A DNA stretch of 11,996 bases from a bacterium (GTDB lineage: Bacteria > Actinomycetota > Thermoleophilia > Solirubrobacterales > 70-9), in contig PKER01000196.1 of assembly GCA_002919115.1 (NCBI GenBank), positions 1 to 11,996 on the forward strand, written 5' to 3'. Below the pieces are notes generated by a model. That model searched no databases. It was not told where the DNA came from and worked only from the letters and a program-made list of their open reading frames with translations. The position numbers were made by a program, and so were the translations under genes. Positions 1 through 6,191 of the stretch are shown here, piece by piece; the first letter of the stretch is position 1, and each line of letters starts with the position of its first letter.

Positions 1-227
1 GTGCGGAGCTCCTTGAGCTCGCGCTCGCGCGCCACCACGCGCTCCGAGAGCGTCGTCGCGACGCGGTCGAGCTCCTCGCACTTGCGCTCGAGCTCCGAGC
101 GCTCCGCGTCCGCCTGGGCGAGCTCCTCCGCGAGCGCCTCGAGCGCCGAGTCGCGCGCCGCGATCGCGGCGTCGACGTCCGCGCGACGATATCCGAGCAG
201 GGCCCTCTTGAAAGCGCTCTTGCCGAT
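1..227 (-). CDS. DivIVA-like coiled-coil protein, N-terminal part (cut by window edge)
   Basis: Not in the usual ORF lists because it lacks a normal start codon. The minus-strand frame reads GKSAFKRALLGYRRADVDAA, which resembles the N-terminus of DivIVA-domain proteins (a hydrophobic/basic run, then GY...VD). It continues into a long heptad-rich stretch full of Ala, Glu, Leu and Arg that runs off the window. DivIVA-family proteins are cytoplasmic coiled-coil scaffolds that bind curved membrane or organise wall growth; the exact role here is unknown. The frame is open from the rsfS TAG at 279-281 with no ATG, GTG or TTG before the conserved part. ATC at 225-227 (Ile just before GKS) is my working start, about nine bases after a weak GGCAGG. 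CTG inside 'RALLGY' is another candidate. The family call is moderate; the start is uncertain. Confidence 0.55.
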   Translation of the reverse strand, partial: MGKSAFKRALLGYRRADVDAAIAARDSALEALAEELAQADAERSELERKCEELDRVATTLSERVVARERELKELR

Positions 228-278
228 GGGGCGAAGCCTGCCACCGCGACCGGACGGATCGGGCGGCCCCGGACGGCC

Positions 279-683
279 CTACAGCTCGAGGCGGGGCGCC
301 TCGCCCCAGAGGCTCTCGAGCCGGTAGTGGTCGCGCATCTCGGGCACGAACACGTGCAGCACGCAGTCGAGGTAGTCGACGAGCACCCAGCGCCCCTCCT
401 GCTCGCCCTCGACCCGCGCCGGCACCAGGCCCTCCTCCTTCTTGAGGCGCTCGCGGACCTCGTCGTGGATCGCCTTGGCGAGGCGCTCGTTGCGCGCCGT
501 CGCGATCACCAGGAAGTCCGTGTAGCCGACCAGCGACCGCACGTCCAGCGCGACGATGTCCTCGCCGAGCTTCGCGTCGACGACCTCGGCGAGCTTGCGC
601 GCGAGGCGCTCCGAGGCGTCCGGGTCGTCCCGCCGCCGCTTGGCGACGACCTGCTCGCGCTCCTCCGGGGCCAGCTCGCTCAC
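279..683 (-). CDS. rsfS: Ribosomal silencing factor RsfS
   Basis: RsfS (YbeB/Iojap family, 134 residues here) binds ribosomal protein uL14 on the 50S subunit and blocks subunit joining, lowering translation under nutrient limitation. Family landmarks are visible: YTDFLVIATA at 54-63, the EG pair at 92-93, W99-V-L-V-D-Y ahead of H110-V-F, and the C-terminal YRLESLW at 120-126. About 25 charged N-terminal residues precede the domain, making it slightly longer than the shortest homologues. The start is GTG at 681-683 and overlaps the nadD TGA by four bases (GTGA), so translation is probably coupled. A G-rich stretch lies about eight bases upstream. nadD-rsfS adjacency is widely conserved, which supports both calls. 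It ends in TAG, and the next reading frame continues in register after it. Confidence 0.95.
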   Translation of the reverse strand: MSELAPEEREQVVAKRRRDDPDASERLARKLAEVVDAKLGEDIVALDVRSLVGYTDFLVIATARNERLAKAIHDEVRERLKKEEGLVPARVEGEQEGRWVLVDYLDCVLHVFVPEMRDHYRLESLWGEAPRLEL

Positions 684-1270
684 CTGTACAGCCCCCGCTT
701 CTCGATCACGTCGAGCACGGCGTCCGGCACCAGGTAGCGCAGCGGCCGCCCGCTGGCCACCCGCCTGCGCACGCGCGTCGATGAGATCGCGATCTCCGGC
801 ATCCGAACCACCTCGAATCGTCCGCCGAGGCGCTCCAGCGTCGCCTCGGCCTCGTCGATCACCGTACCCGGCCGCGCCGCTACACCCACGCGCGCCAGCT
901 CCAGCACGCGCTCGGGCCGCCGCCAGGTCTCCATCGATGCTGCCACGTCGGCGCCCATCAGGAACGTGAACTCGTCGCCGGGGCGCTGCTCGCGCAAGAG
1001 CTCCAGCGTCCGGTACGTGTACGACGGCTCATCGCGCGAGACCTCGATGTCGCAGGGTTCCAGCAGCTCGTCGCCGGCCGCCGCGGCGCGCACCATCTCC
1101 AGCCTGACCTCGGGCCCCGGCTCGGGGTCGATCTCGCGGTGCGGCGCGCGGCCCGCCGGCACGAGCAGCACCCGCTCCAGGCCAAGCTGGTACGCGGCCT
1201 CGTGAGCGAGGACCAAATGCCCGATGTGTGGCGGATTGAACGCCCCGCCGAGTACGCCGATCGCCGCGAC
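680..1270 (-). CDS. nadD: Nicotinate-nucleotide adenylyltransferase (non-standard start)
   Basis: NadD joins nicotinate mononucleotide and ATP into deamido-NAD, the penultimate step of NAD synthesis, in the cytoplasm. Numbered from codon GTC at 1268-1270 (196 residues), it has the nucleotidyltransferase signature GGAFNPPHIGH at 8-18, GADV at 106-109 followed by a W and 'ARPG', and the C-terminal SSTRVR at 163-168. The first standard start codon in frame is TTG at 1214-1216, which would remove the essential HIGH motif and cannot be the true start. Upstream of the motif only ACG, GTC and ATC remain before the in-frame TAG of proA at 1274-1276. GTC fits best: GGGAG lies six bases upstream, and a GTG there would give a normal-looking N-terminus. 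Sequence error or rare initiation are both possible. Function is secure; start is not. Confidence 0.88.
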   Translation of the reverse strand, partial: VAAIGVLGGAFNPPHIGHLVLAHEAAYQLGLERVLLVPAGRAPHREIDPEPGPEVRLEMVRAAAAGDELLEPCDIEVSRDEPSYTYRTLELLREQRPGDEFTFLMGADVAASMETWRRPERVLELARVGVAARPGTVIDEAEATLERLGGRFEVVRMPEIAISSTRVRRRVASGRPLRYLVPDAVLDVIEKRGLYR

Positions 1271-1273
1271 CGT

Positions 1274-2536
1274 CTACTCCCGGATCTGTCCGTTGCCGCG
1301 CAGCACGTACTTGAACGTGGTGAGCTCGCGGAGCCCGATGGGCCCGCGGGCGTGCAGCTTCTGGGTTGAGTTGCCGATCTCGGCGCCCATCCCGAACTCG
1401 AACCCGTCGGTGAAACGGGTCGAGGCGTTCACGTACACGCACGCGGCGTCGATCGACTCGGTGAACTCGCGCGCCGCCTCCTCGGAGGAGGTGACGATCG
1501 CCTCGGAGTGCCCGGTGCCGTGCCGGTTGATGTGGTCGATCGCGTCCTGCAGCGAGTCGACCACGCCCACCGCCATGTGCAGGTCCAGGTACTCCTTGTC
1601 CCAGTCCTCGGCCGACGCCTCGCCGACGGGCACCCCGTCCGCCGCGGCGCGCGCCCGCTCGTCGCCCACGAGCTCCACGCTCGCGTCGGAGAGCTCGCGC
1701 AGAATCTCGGGGAGGAAGCGGTCGGCGACGTCGGCGTGGACGAGCAGCGTCTCCGCGGCGTTGCACACGCCCGGGCGCTGCACCTTCGCGTTGAAGGCGA
1801 TGCGGCGCGCCATGTCCAGGTCCGCGTCGGCGTGCACGTACACGTGGCAGTTGCCCGCCGCCGCGTACATCACGGGCACGGTGGCGACCTCCTTGAGGGC
1901 CGCCTTGAGCCCCTCACCGCCCCGCGGGATCACCAGGTCGACCAGCCCCTCGGCGGTCGCCAGCTCGGTGAGCTCCGACCGGTCGCCGCTGAGCAGCTCG
2001 ACGCAGCCGGCGGGCAGGCCGTTCTCGGCGAGCGCGTCGCGCACCACGGCGGCCAGCGCCCCGTTCGAGTTGGCCGCGTAGCTCGACCCGCGCAGCACGA
2101 TCGCGTTGCCGGACTTCAGGCACAGCGCCGCGCAGTCGATCGTCACGTTCGGGCGCGCCTCGTAGATCACGGCGACCACGCCGAGCGGGACGCGCACCTT
2201 GCGCATCTCGATCCCGCTGCGCAGCGTCGCCGAGTCGATCTCCTCGCCCACCGGGTCCGGCAGGCGCATGACCTCCTCGACGCCCGCGGCCATCGCCTCG
2301 ACCCGCTCGGGGGTGAGGGTCAGGCGGTCGCGCAGCGCGTTGGTGAGGTTGGCGGCGCGCTCGTCCTCCAGGTCGGCCGCGTTCGCGGCGAGGACCTGGT
2401 CCGTCCGCTCGCGCAGGAGCTCGGCGATGCGCCGCAGCGTCGCGTTCTTGGCCTCCGTCGACGCGCGGGCGAGCTGGCGCGAGGCGGCCTGCGCCGATTC
2501 ACAAACCTGGGTGACGGTTCGGGTCGTGGTCGCCAT
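1274..2536 (-). CDS. proA: Glutamate-5-semialdehyde dehydrogenase (gamma-glutamyl phosphate reductase)
   Basis: ProA reduces gamma-glutamyl phosphate to glutamate 5-semialdehyde with NADPH, the second step of proline synthesis from glutamate. At 420 residues it has the usual length. Visible landmarks are VPLGVVAVIYEARPNVTID at 116-134, the cofactor-side KSGNAIVLRGSS at 141-152, IPRGG at 203-207, and the catalytic cysteine C258 in KVQRPGVCNAAE. It follows proB after 43 bases, in the standard biosynthetic order. The ATG has no Shine-Dalgarno sequence; TACTCT sits nine bases upstream, after a GC-rich hairpin, so a separate or leaderless transcript is possible. The TAG stop is followed, in the same frame, by the nadD coding sequence. 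Confidence 0.97.
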   Translation of the reverse strand: MATTTRTVTQVCESAQAASRQLARASTEAKNATLRRIAELLRERTDQVLAANAADLEDERAANLTNALRDRLTLTPERVEAMAAGVEEVMRLPDPVGEEIDSATLRSGIEMRKVRVPLGVVAVIYEARPNVTIDCAALCLKSGNAIVLRGSSYAANSNGALAAVVRDALAENGLPAGCVELLSGDRSELTELATAEGLVDLVIPRGGEGLKAALKEVATVPVMYAAAGNCHVYVHADADLDMARRIAFNAKVQRPGVCNAAETLLVHADVADRFLPEILRELSDASVELVGDERARAAADGVPVGEASAEDWDKEYLDLHMAVGVVDSLQDAIDHINRHGTGHSEAIVTSSEEAAREFTESIDAACVYVNASTRFTDGFEFGMGAEIGNSTQKLHARGPIGLRELTTFKYVLRGNGQIRE

Positions 2537-2540
2537 CGTG

Positions 2541-2575
2541 AAAAGAGAGTACCGGGGCGGGGCCGACCGCCCCGG
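2541..2575 (-). terminator. Terminator-like hairpin between proB and proA
   Basis: Just after the proB stop the minus strand carries CCGGGGCGG, a six-base loop TCGGCC, and CCGCCCCGG: a perfect 9-bp GC stem at 2552-2575. It is followed by TACTCTCTTTT, a pyrimidine tract with seven Ts in eleven bases. This resembles an intrinsic terminator or attenuator, or a processing/stability hairpin, lying inside a gene pair normally co-transcribed. The T tract is interrupted, so efficiency is uncertain, and the tract overlaps the possible -10 box of proA. Confidence 0.45.
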
Positions 2576-2579
2576 CCCG

Positions 2580-3668
2580 TCAGGCGAGCACGAAGAAGTC
2601 GCGGTGCACGGCCTCCTCGGCCGCGTGGGGCATGAGCTCGCGCACCCGGTCGGACTTGAGGCCCTTGATCCGGTCGAGCTCGCCCGCCGAGTAGTTGACG
2701 ATGCCCTTGCCCACGCGCTCGTCCCCGCACACGATGTCGACGGCGTCGCCGGCGTCGAAGTCGCCGCTCACGCCGGTCACGCCCACCGGGAGCAGGCTCG
2801 AACCGGACTCGCGCAGCACGCGCGCCGCGCCCTCGTCGACCTCGATCCGGCCCTGGGCGGGCTTCGCGTAGCGCAGCCACAGCTTGAAGCTCGGGGTACG
2901 CCGCTCGCCGGGCACGAAGGTCGTGCCGACGCGCTCACCGTCCACGGCGCGCAGCAGGTTGCCGGGCTCGGTCCCCCGGCAGACGACGACCCGCGTGCCG
3001 GCGGCCGTGCCCATGCGGGCGGCGGCGACCTTGCTGCGCATCCCGCCCGAGCCGAACGGCGACGTGCGCGAGCCGATCTCGTACCCGTCGAGCTCGGAGA
3101 AGTCCTCGACCCGCTCGATCAGGCGCGCGTCGGGGTTGCGGCGCGGATCGGCGGTGTGCACGCCTTCGGTGTCGGTGAGCAGCACCAGCGCGTCCGCCTC
3201 CAAAAGGATCGCCACCTGCGCGGCGAGGAAGTCGTTGTCGCCGAACGTGATCTCGTCGGTCGCCGTCGTGTCGTTCTCGTTGATGACGGGGACGGTGCGC
3301 CACTCGAGCAGCCGGCGCAGGGTCGCGCGCGCGTTCAGGTAGTTGACGCGCGCCGAAATGTCGTAGGAGTTGAGCAGCACCTGCGCGGCGTGCACGCCGC
3401 GCGCCGCAAGCCGCTCCTCGTACGAGCGGAAGAGCGTGCCCTGCCCCACCGCGGACGCGGCCTGGAGCTCGTCGATGGCGCGCGGCCGCGAGTCGAACCC
3501 CATGAGCTTCATGCCCAGGGCGATCGCCCCCGAGGTCACCATGACCACGTTCTCGCCGCGGTTGTGGAGCTCCGCGACCTGCGCGCAGACGGCGTCGAGC
3601 ACCTCCCCGCGCACCGCCCCGTCGGGGGCGGCGACTATCGATGAGCCCAGCTTCGCAACGACGGTCAT
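2580..3668 (-). CDS. proB: Glutamate 5-kinase with C-terminal PUA domain
   Basis: ProB phosphorylates glutamate to the labile gamma-glutamyl phosphate that ProA consumes, and it is usually the proline-feedback-controlled step. The 362 residues match the two-domain form. The amino acid kinase domain (about 1-250) shows KLGSS at 6-10, VTSGAIALG at 44-52, INENDT at 129-134, FGDND at 142-146, TDTEGVHTADPR at 165-176 and GSGGMRSKVAAA at 206-217. The PUA domain follows from about 272 (GRIEVDEGAARVL) to near the end. It starts 37 bases after obgE and precedes proA. The ATG lacks a Shine-Dalgarno sequence; TAGACT lies 11 bases upstream and ACTCTC exactly eight, the same ACTCTC-N8-ATG layout as at proA. 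Confidence 0.97.
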   Translation of the reverse strand: MTVVAKLGSSIVAAPDGAVRGEVLDAVCAQVAELHNRGENVVMVTSGAIALGMKLMGFDSRPRAIDELQAASAVGQGTLFRSYEERLAARGVHAAQVLLNSYDISARVNYLNARATLRRLLEWRTVPVINENDTTATDEITFGDNDFLAAQVAILLEADALVLLTDTEGVHTADPRRNPDARLIERVEDFSELDGYEIGSRTSPFGSGGMRSKVAAARMGTAAGTRVVVCRGTEPGNLLRAVDGERVGTTFVPGERRTPSFKLWLRYAKPAQGRIEVDEGAARVLRESGSSLLPVGVTGVSGDFDAGDAVDIVCGDERVGKGIVNYSAGELDRIKGLKSDRVRELMPHAAEEAVHRDFFVLA

Positions 3669-3705
3669 AGCGGGGCGAGAGTCTAGGAAGCCGCGGCCGG
3701 CCCCC

Positions 3706-5001
3706 TCAGCGGGGGTCCAGGTCGAAGGCCCGCTCGCCGATGCGGACCTCGTCGCCGGGCTCGAATCCGGCGCGCTCCAGCGCCGCGATCACGCCGATCT
3801 CGCGCAGCCGCTCCTCCAGGTAGGAGAGCGCCTCGGGGTTCTCGAGGTCGTGGCGCTCGAACAAGAGCTCGATCCCCCTGCCGTGGACCCGGAACACGCC
3901 CTCCTCCTCGACCTCCACGTCGAAGCCCTGCCGGCCGGTGGGCCGGTACACGGCGTGCTCCACCTCGAACTCGGGCTCGTCGGGGAGCGGCGTGCGCGCC
4001 TCGTCCGTCTCCGGCACGAGCGCGAAGAGCTCCTGGCGGAGCCGGTCGATCCCCGCGCCCGTGGCCGCCGAGAGCGCCAGCACCACGGCGCCCTCCCCCA
4101 TCCGCGCCCGCCACTCGGCGACCTCGCGCTCGCGGCGCTCCTCGTCCACGAGGTCGGCCTTGGAGAGCACGACGATCTCGGGCAGCTCGGCGAGGCCGGC
4201 GCCGTGCTTGGCGAGCTCGCCGCGGACGATCCGGTAGGCCTCCTCGGGCGTGGGCGCCCCCTCGGGAGGGTCGATCTCCACCATGTGCACGAGCGCGCGG
4301 CACCGCTCCACGTGGGCGAGGAACTCGTGCCCCAGCCCGGCGCCGTCCGCGGCGCCCTCGATCAACCCCGGGATGTCGGCGAGCACGAGCTGCCGCATCC
4401 CGTCGTCGAGCGTGCCGAGCACCGGGTCGATCGTCGTGAACGGGTAGTCGCCCACCTTGGGGCGGGCGCGCGTGAGGCGGGCGAGCAGCGAGGACTTGCC
4501 CGCGTTCGGGAGGCCGACGAGGCCCGCGTCGGCGAGCAGGCGCAGCCGCAGCTCGATCCAGCCCGACTCGCCGGGCAGCCCGCGCTCCGCGAACCTGGGC
4601 GCCTGCCGGGTCGAGTTGGCAAAGCGCTTGTTGCCATGCCCGCCGCTGCCCCCGGCGGCCACGACGACGCGCTGGCCGGGACGCACCAGGTCGTAGCGCT
4701 CGCCCTCGAGGCCCTCGACGGTCGTCCCCGGGGGCACGTGCACCTCGCGGTCCTCGCCCCGCGCACCGTGCTGCTGCTTGCCGCGCCCGTGCTCGCCGCG
4801 GCCCGCCTTGAAGTGCCGCGAGTAGCGCAGCGCGCTCAGGTCGCGCCGCGAGGGGTCGCAGACCAGCACGACGTCGCCGCCCCGGCCGCCGTCGCCACCG
4901 TCGGGCCCGCCGCGCGGCACGTGGGCCTCACGCCGGAAGCTGACGGCGCCGTTGCCGCCGTGTCCGCCCTCTACGTAGATGCGGGCCTTGTCGTGGAACA
5001 C
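3706..5001 (-). CDS. obgE: Ribosome-assembly GTPase Obg/CgtA
   Basis: Obg is an essential GTPase involved in late 50S maturation and linked to (p)ppGpp and cell-cycle control. All three parts are present in 431 residues. The glycine-rich Obg fold spans about 1-157 (GGHGGNGAVSFRRE, GGPDGGDGGRGGDV). The G domain has GLPNAGKSS at 163-171, YPFTT at 186-190, DIPG at 209-212 and SKAD at 280-283, where Ser replaces the usual Asn of NKxD. The C-terminal OCT domain covers about 350-431. The start is GTG at 4999-5001; the frame is closed upstream by a TAG inside the repeat leader, so no longer form with a standard start exists. There is no Shine-Dalgarno sequence: the leader is heptamer repeat DNA with a hairpin eight bases from the start. 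It normally follows rpmA directly; here an accessory block intervenes. Confidence 0.97.
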   Translation of the reverse strand: MFHDKARIYVEGGHGGNGAVSFRREAHVPRGGPDGGDGGRGGDVVLVCDPSRRDLSALRYSRHFKAGRGEHGRGKQQHGARGEDREVHVPPGTTVEGLEGERYDLVRPGQRVVVAAGGSGGHGNKRFANSTRQAPRFAERGLPGESGWIELRLRLLADAGLVGLPNAGKSSLLARLTRARPKVGDYPFTTIDPVLGTLDDGMRQLVLADIPGLIEGAADGAGLGHEFLAHVERCRALVHMVEIDPPEGAPTPEEAYRIVRGELAKHGAGLAELPEIVVLSKADLVDEERREREVAEWRARMGEGAVVLALSAATGAGIDRLRQELFALVPETDEARTPLPDEPEFEVEHAVYRPTGRQGFDVEVEEEGVFRVHGRGIELLFERHDLENPEALSYLEERLREIGVIAALERAGFEPGDEVRIGERAFDLDPR

Positions 5002-5009
5002 GGGGTAAT

Positions 5010-5032
5010 GCTGGCAGCTGCTAGCTGCCAGC
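5010..5032 (-). promoter_or_regulatory. obgE: Hairpin in the obgE leader, next to the start codon
   Basis: On the minus strand GCTGGCAGCT, a three-base centre AGC, and AGCTGCCAGC form a perfect 10-bp inverted repeat ending eight bases before the obgE GTG. It is made from the AGCTGGC-type heptamers of the adjoining array. In RNA it would fold in the place where a Shine-Dalgarno sequence is expected, and none is seen. It may affect initiation or simply be repeat DNA; the structure is visible but the role is inferred. Confidence 0.5.
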
Positions 5033-5098
5033 TACCAGCTGCCGGTCGCCGGTTTGCCGGTCGCCGGTCGCCGGTTTGCCGGTCGCCGGTCGCCGGTT
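5010..5098. repeat. Heptamer repeat array A (left arm of element 1)
   Basis: On the plus strand this array begins with AGCTGCC/AGCTACC-type heptamers (5010-5040). It continues with eight units from 5041: GCCGGTC, GCCGGTTT, GCCGGTC, then the same three again, then GCCGGTC and GCCGGTT. The eight-base units recur regularly, giving a 22-bp higher-order period. Read on the minus strand it is GGCGACC-type units followed by AGCTGG-type units, the same order as arrays B and D have on the plus strand. It forms the leader of obgE. Confidence 0.9.
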
Positions 5099-5145
5099 AC
5101 AGAGCTCGAGCGTGGCTGCGAACGCCCGCAGCCGCCGCGTGTTCT

Positions 5146-5192
5146 GAGCGAGGCGGATTCCTCCCGCTACGCGCTGCCAATCCGCCTCGCTC
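5146..5192. repeat. Perfect 14-bp inverted repeat in the core of element 1
   Basis: GAGCGAGGCGGATT (5146-5159) and AATCCGCCTCGCTC (5179-5192) are exact reverse complements around a 19-base loop. Outside them CGCCCGCA (5123-5130) and TGCGGGCG (5194-5201) pair as well. The structure sits midway between inverted arrays A and B, so the whole 5010-5302 segment is an imperfect palindrome. Neither strand has a convincing T tract after the stem; only four Ts occur on the plus side, at 5207-5210. The remainder of 5099-5242 holds no gene I can support. Confidence 0.8.
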
Positions 5193-5242
5193 GTGCGGGC
5201 GGGCGGTTTTGGGGGTCCGCCGCGCGGTCCGGATCGCGGAAC

Positions 5243-5302
5243 GGGCGACCGGCGACTGGCAGCTGGCAGCTGATAGCTGATAGCTGGAAGCTGACACCTG
5301 AA
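5243..5302. repeat. Heptamer repeat array B (right arm of element 1)
   Basis: From 5243 the plus strand reads GGGCGACC, GGCGACT, GGC, then 7-bp units AGCTGGC, AGCTGAT, AGCTGAT, AGCTGGA, AGCTGAC and ACCTGAA. Its reverse complement has the same composition and order as array A, so A and B are inverted copies facing each other across about 144 bp. It lies downstream of the RTX gene, beyond that gene's 3' hairpin. Confidence 0.88.
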
Positions 5303-5310
5303 GCTATTGG

Positions 5311-5357
5311 GCCACCAGCCATCAGCCGGGCCTGCGCCGCGACTGATGACCGGTGGC
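5311..5357 (-). terminator. 3' hairpin downstream of the RTX gene
   Basis: On the minus strand GCCACCGGTCATCAG and CTGATGGCTGGTGGC flank a 17-base loop about 22 bases after the RTX stop. In minus-strand RNA all 15 positions pair, two of them as G-U; on the plus strand these two would be A-C mismatches. The structure therefore suits the RTX transcript. There is no U tract, so it may be a U-less terminator or an RNA-stabilising hairpin. Confidence 0.55.
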
Positions 5358-5379
5358 GACGGTCGTGATTCGCGACGAG

Positions 5380-6045
5380 CTAGCGAATGCGTTCGCAGTT
5401 CACGAGCACGTCGCGCGGATCCGCGTAGACGATGTCCGTGCCCGGACCGCAGTCGACGAAATCCTTGTTGCCGTCATCGACGTGGATCTCGTCCTTGCCC
5501 GGTCCGGCCCAGATCCGGTCGCGACCGTTGCCCCCCTTGATCCAATCGTTGCCTTTGAACGTCCGCACGCGGTCACGATCCGCGCCGGCGTTCACGTGAT
5601 CCCGGCCGTGGTGGCCGAAGATCTGATCGTTCCCTGAGCCCGCGTTGACTCGCACGGCAATCGTGCGCGGCACCTTCTTGTACCCGCGCATGACGGGATC
5701 ACGACCCGTCAGCCTGACGGTGTCGTTCTTGTCCCTCAAGCGCAGCACGATCCAGTGCCAGCGCTGGTCGTTCGGGCACACGACATCGGTGATGTCGCGC
5801 ACGCCACTCGGGAGCTGAGCTCGGTTGATGACCCGGAGCTGGTTGTCGCGCTTGCGATACCCGACGATGACCTTGTTGACCTCGCCGAGAGCTCCGTCCG
5901 ACCTCACCGTTCCCGAGCTCTGGGTGCACTGCGCGGTGGCGGCACCGGCGCCTGACGGCGAGAGGGCGATGAGCAGGGCGAACGCCGCGACGACGCCACC
6001 GATGCTCAGCCCGAACGGCAGCAGGGATGGCTTGGTGGTTTCCAT
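5380..6045 (-). CDS. Small secreted RTX-like (calcium-binding nonapeptide repeat) protein
   Basis: The 221-residue product starts with a signal peptide: a short N-region, a hydrophobic core at about 12-30 and small residues at 31-38 (SGAGAATA) suggesting cleavage near 36-38. Residues 40-130 form a domain I do not recognise, with C40 and C90. From 134 to 207 there are about eight nine-residue units of the type (G/A)GxGxDxhx, e.g. AGSGNDQIF, GGNGRDRIW, AGPGKDEIH and CGPGTDIVY, the pattern that builds a Ca2+-binding parallel beta-roll. One unit (189-198) has ten residues. The protein ends with VDCGPGTD...NCERI; C199 and C217 may form a disulfide. Substrate and role are unknown. GC (about 62% in a sampled line) is well below neighbours, no Shine-Dalgarno sequence is present, and TAAGTT lies eight bases before ATG. 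It interrupts rpmA-obgE and is flanked by repeat elements, so it looks accessory. Confidence 0.85.
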   Translation of the reverse strand: METTKPSLLPFGLSIGGVVAAFALLIALSPSGAGAATAQCTQSSGTVRSDGALGEVNKVIVGYRKRDNQLRVINRAQLPSGVRDITDVVCPNDQRWHWIVLRLRDKNDTVRLTGRDPVMRGYKKVPRTIAVRVNAGSGNDQIFGHHGRDHVNAGADRDRVRTFKGNDWIKGGNGRDRIWAGPGKDEIHVDDGNKDFVDCGPGTDIVYADPRDVLVNCERIR

Positions 6046-6075
6046 GGCGCGGCAACTTAATCGTTGCGCGCGCGC

Positions 6076-6122
6076 TTTGGCTTTCAGGTAGCCAGCTTCC
6101 AGCTTCTGGCTACCAGCTACCA
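6076..6122. repeat. Heptamer repeat array C (left arm of element 2)
   Basis: After TTTGGCTTTCAG the plus strand has five 7-bp units, GTAGCCA, GCTTCCA, GCTTCTG, GCTACCA and GCTACCA (6088-6122). They are the reverse-complement type of the AGCTGG heptamers. The outer GGCTTTCAG (6079-6087) is an exact inverted match to CTGAAAGCC (6241-6249) at the end of array D. It lies in the upstream region of the RTX gene. No GGCGACC-type units are present in this arm. The 6123-6191 spacer shows no gene. Confidence 0.8.
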
Positions 6123-6191
6123 GGAACCAAGTACAAGGGCACGAGCAACGCCCAGCGCACGCGGACGCACGCCAAACGCCCGACCCGCCGA

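Noticed and set aside
1..327. 108-codon plus-strand frame rich in Ser/Arg
   Set aside because: It is the shadow of the DivIVA-like coiled coil on the minus strand, which has a recognisable motif.
680..1216. nadD starting at TTG 1216
   Set aside because: That start would delete the nucleotidyltransferase HIGH motif, which is present intact in the same frame just upstream.
1508..2635. 375-codon plus-strand frame
   Set aside because: Antisense to proA, His/Arg/Val-rich, no domain or ribosome-binding site.
5041..5098. Possible CRISPR array
   Set aside because: Units are 7-8 bp and directly abutting, with no unique spacers and no cas genes.
5146..5192. Intrinsic terminator for either strand
   Set aside because: The stem is perfect, but no adjacent T run is present on the minus strand and only four Ts lie far from the stem on the plus strand; listed as an inverted repeat instead.
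3370..5280. 636-codon open frame on the plus strand
   Set aside because: It lies antisense to proB and obgE and runs on through the repeats; it arises from high GC and codon bias, has Arg/Ala/His-rich composition and no recognisable domain.
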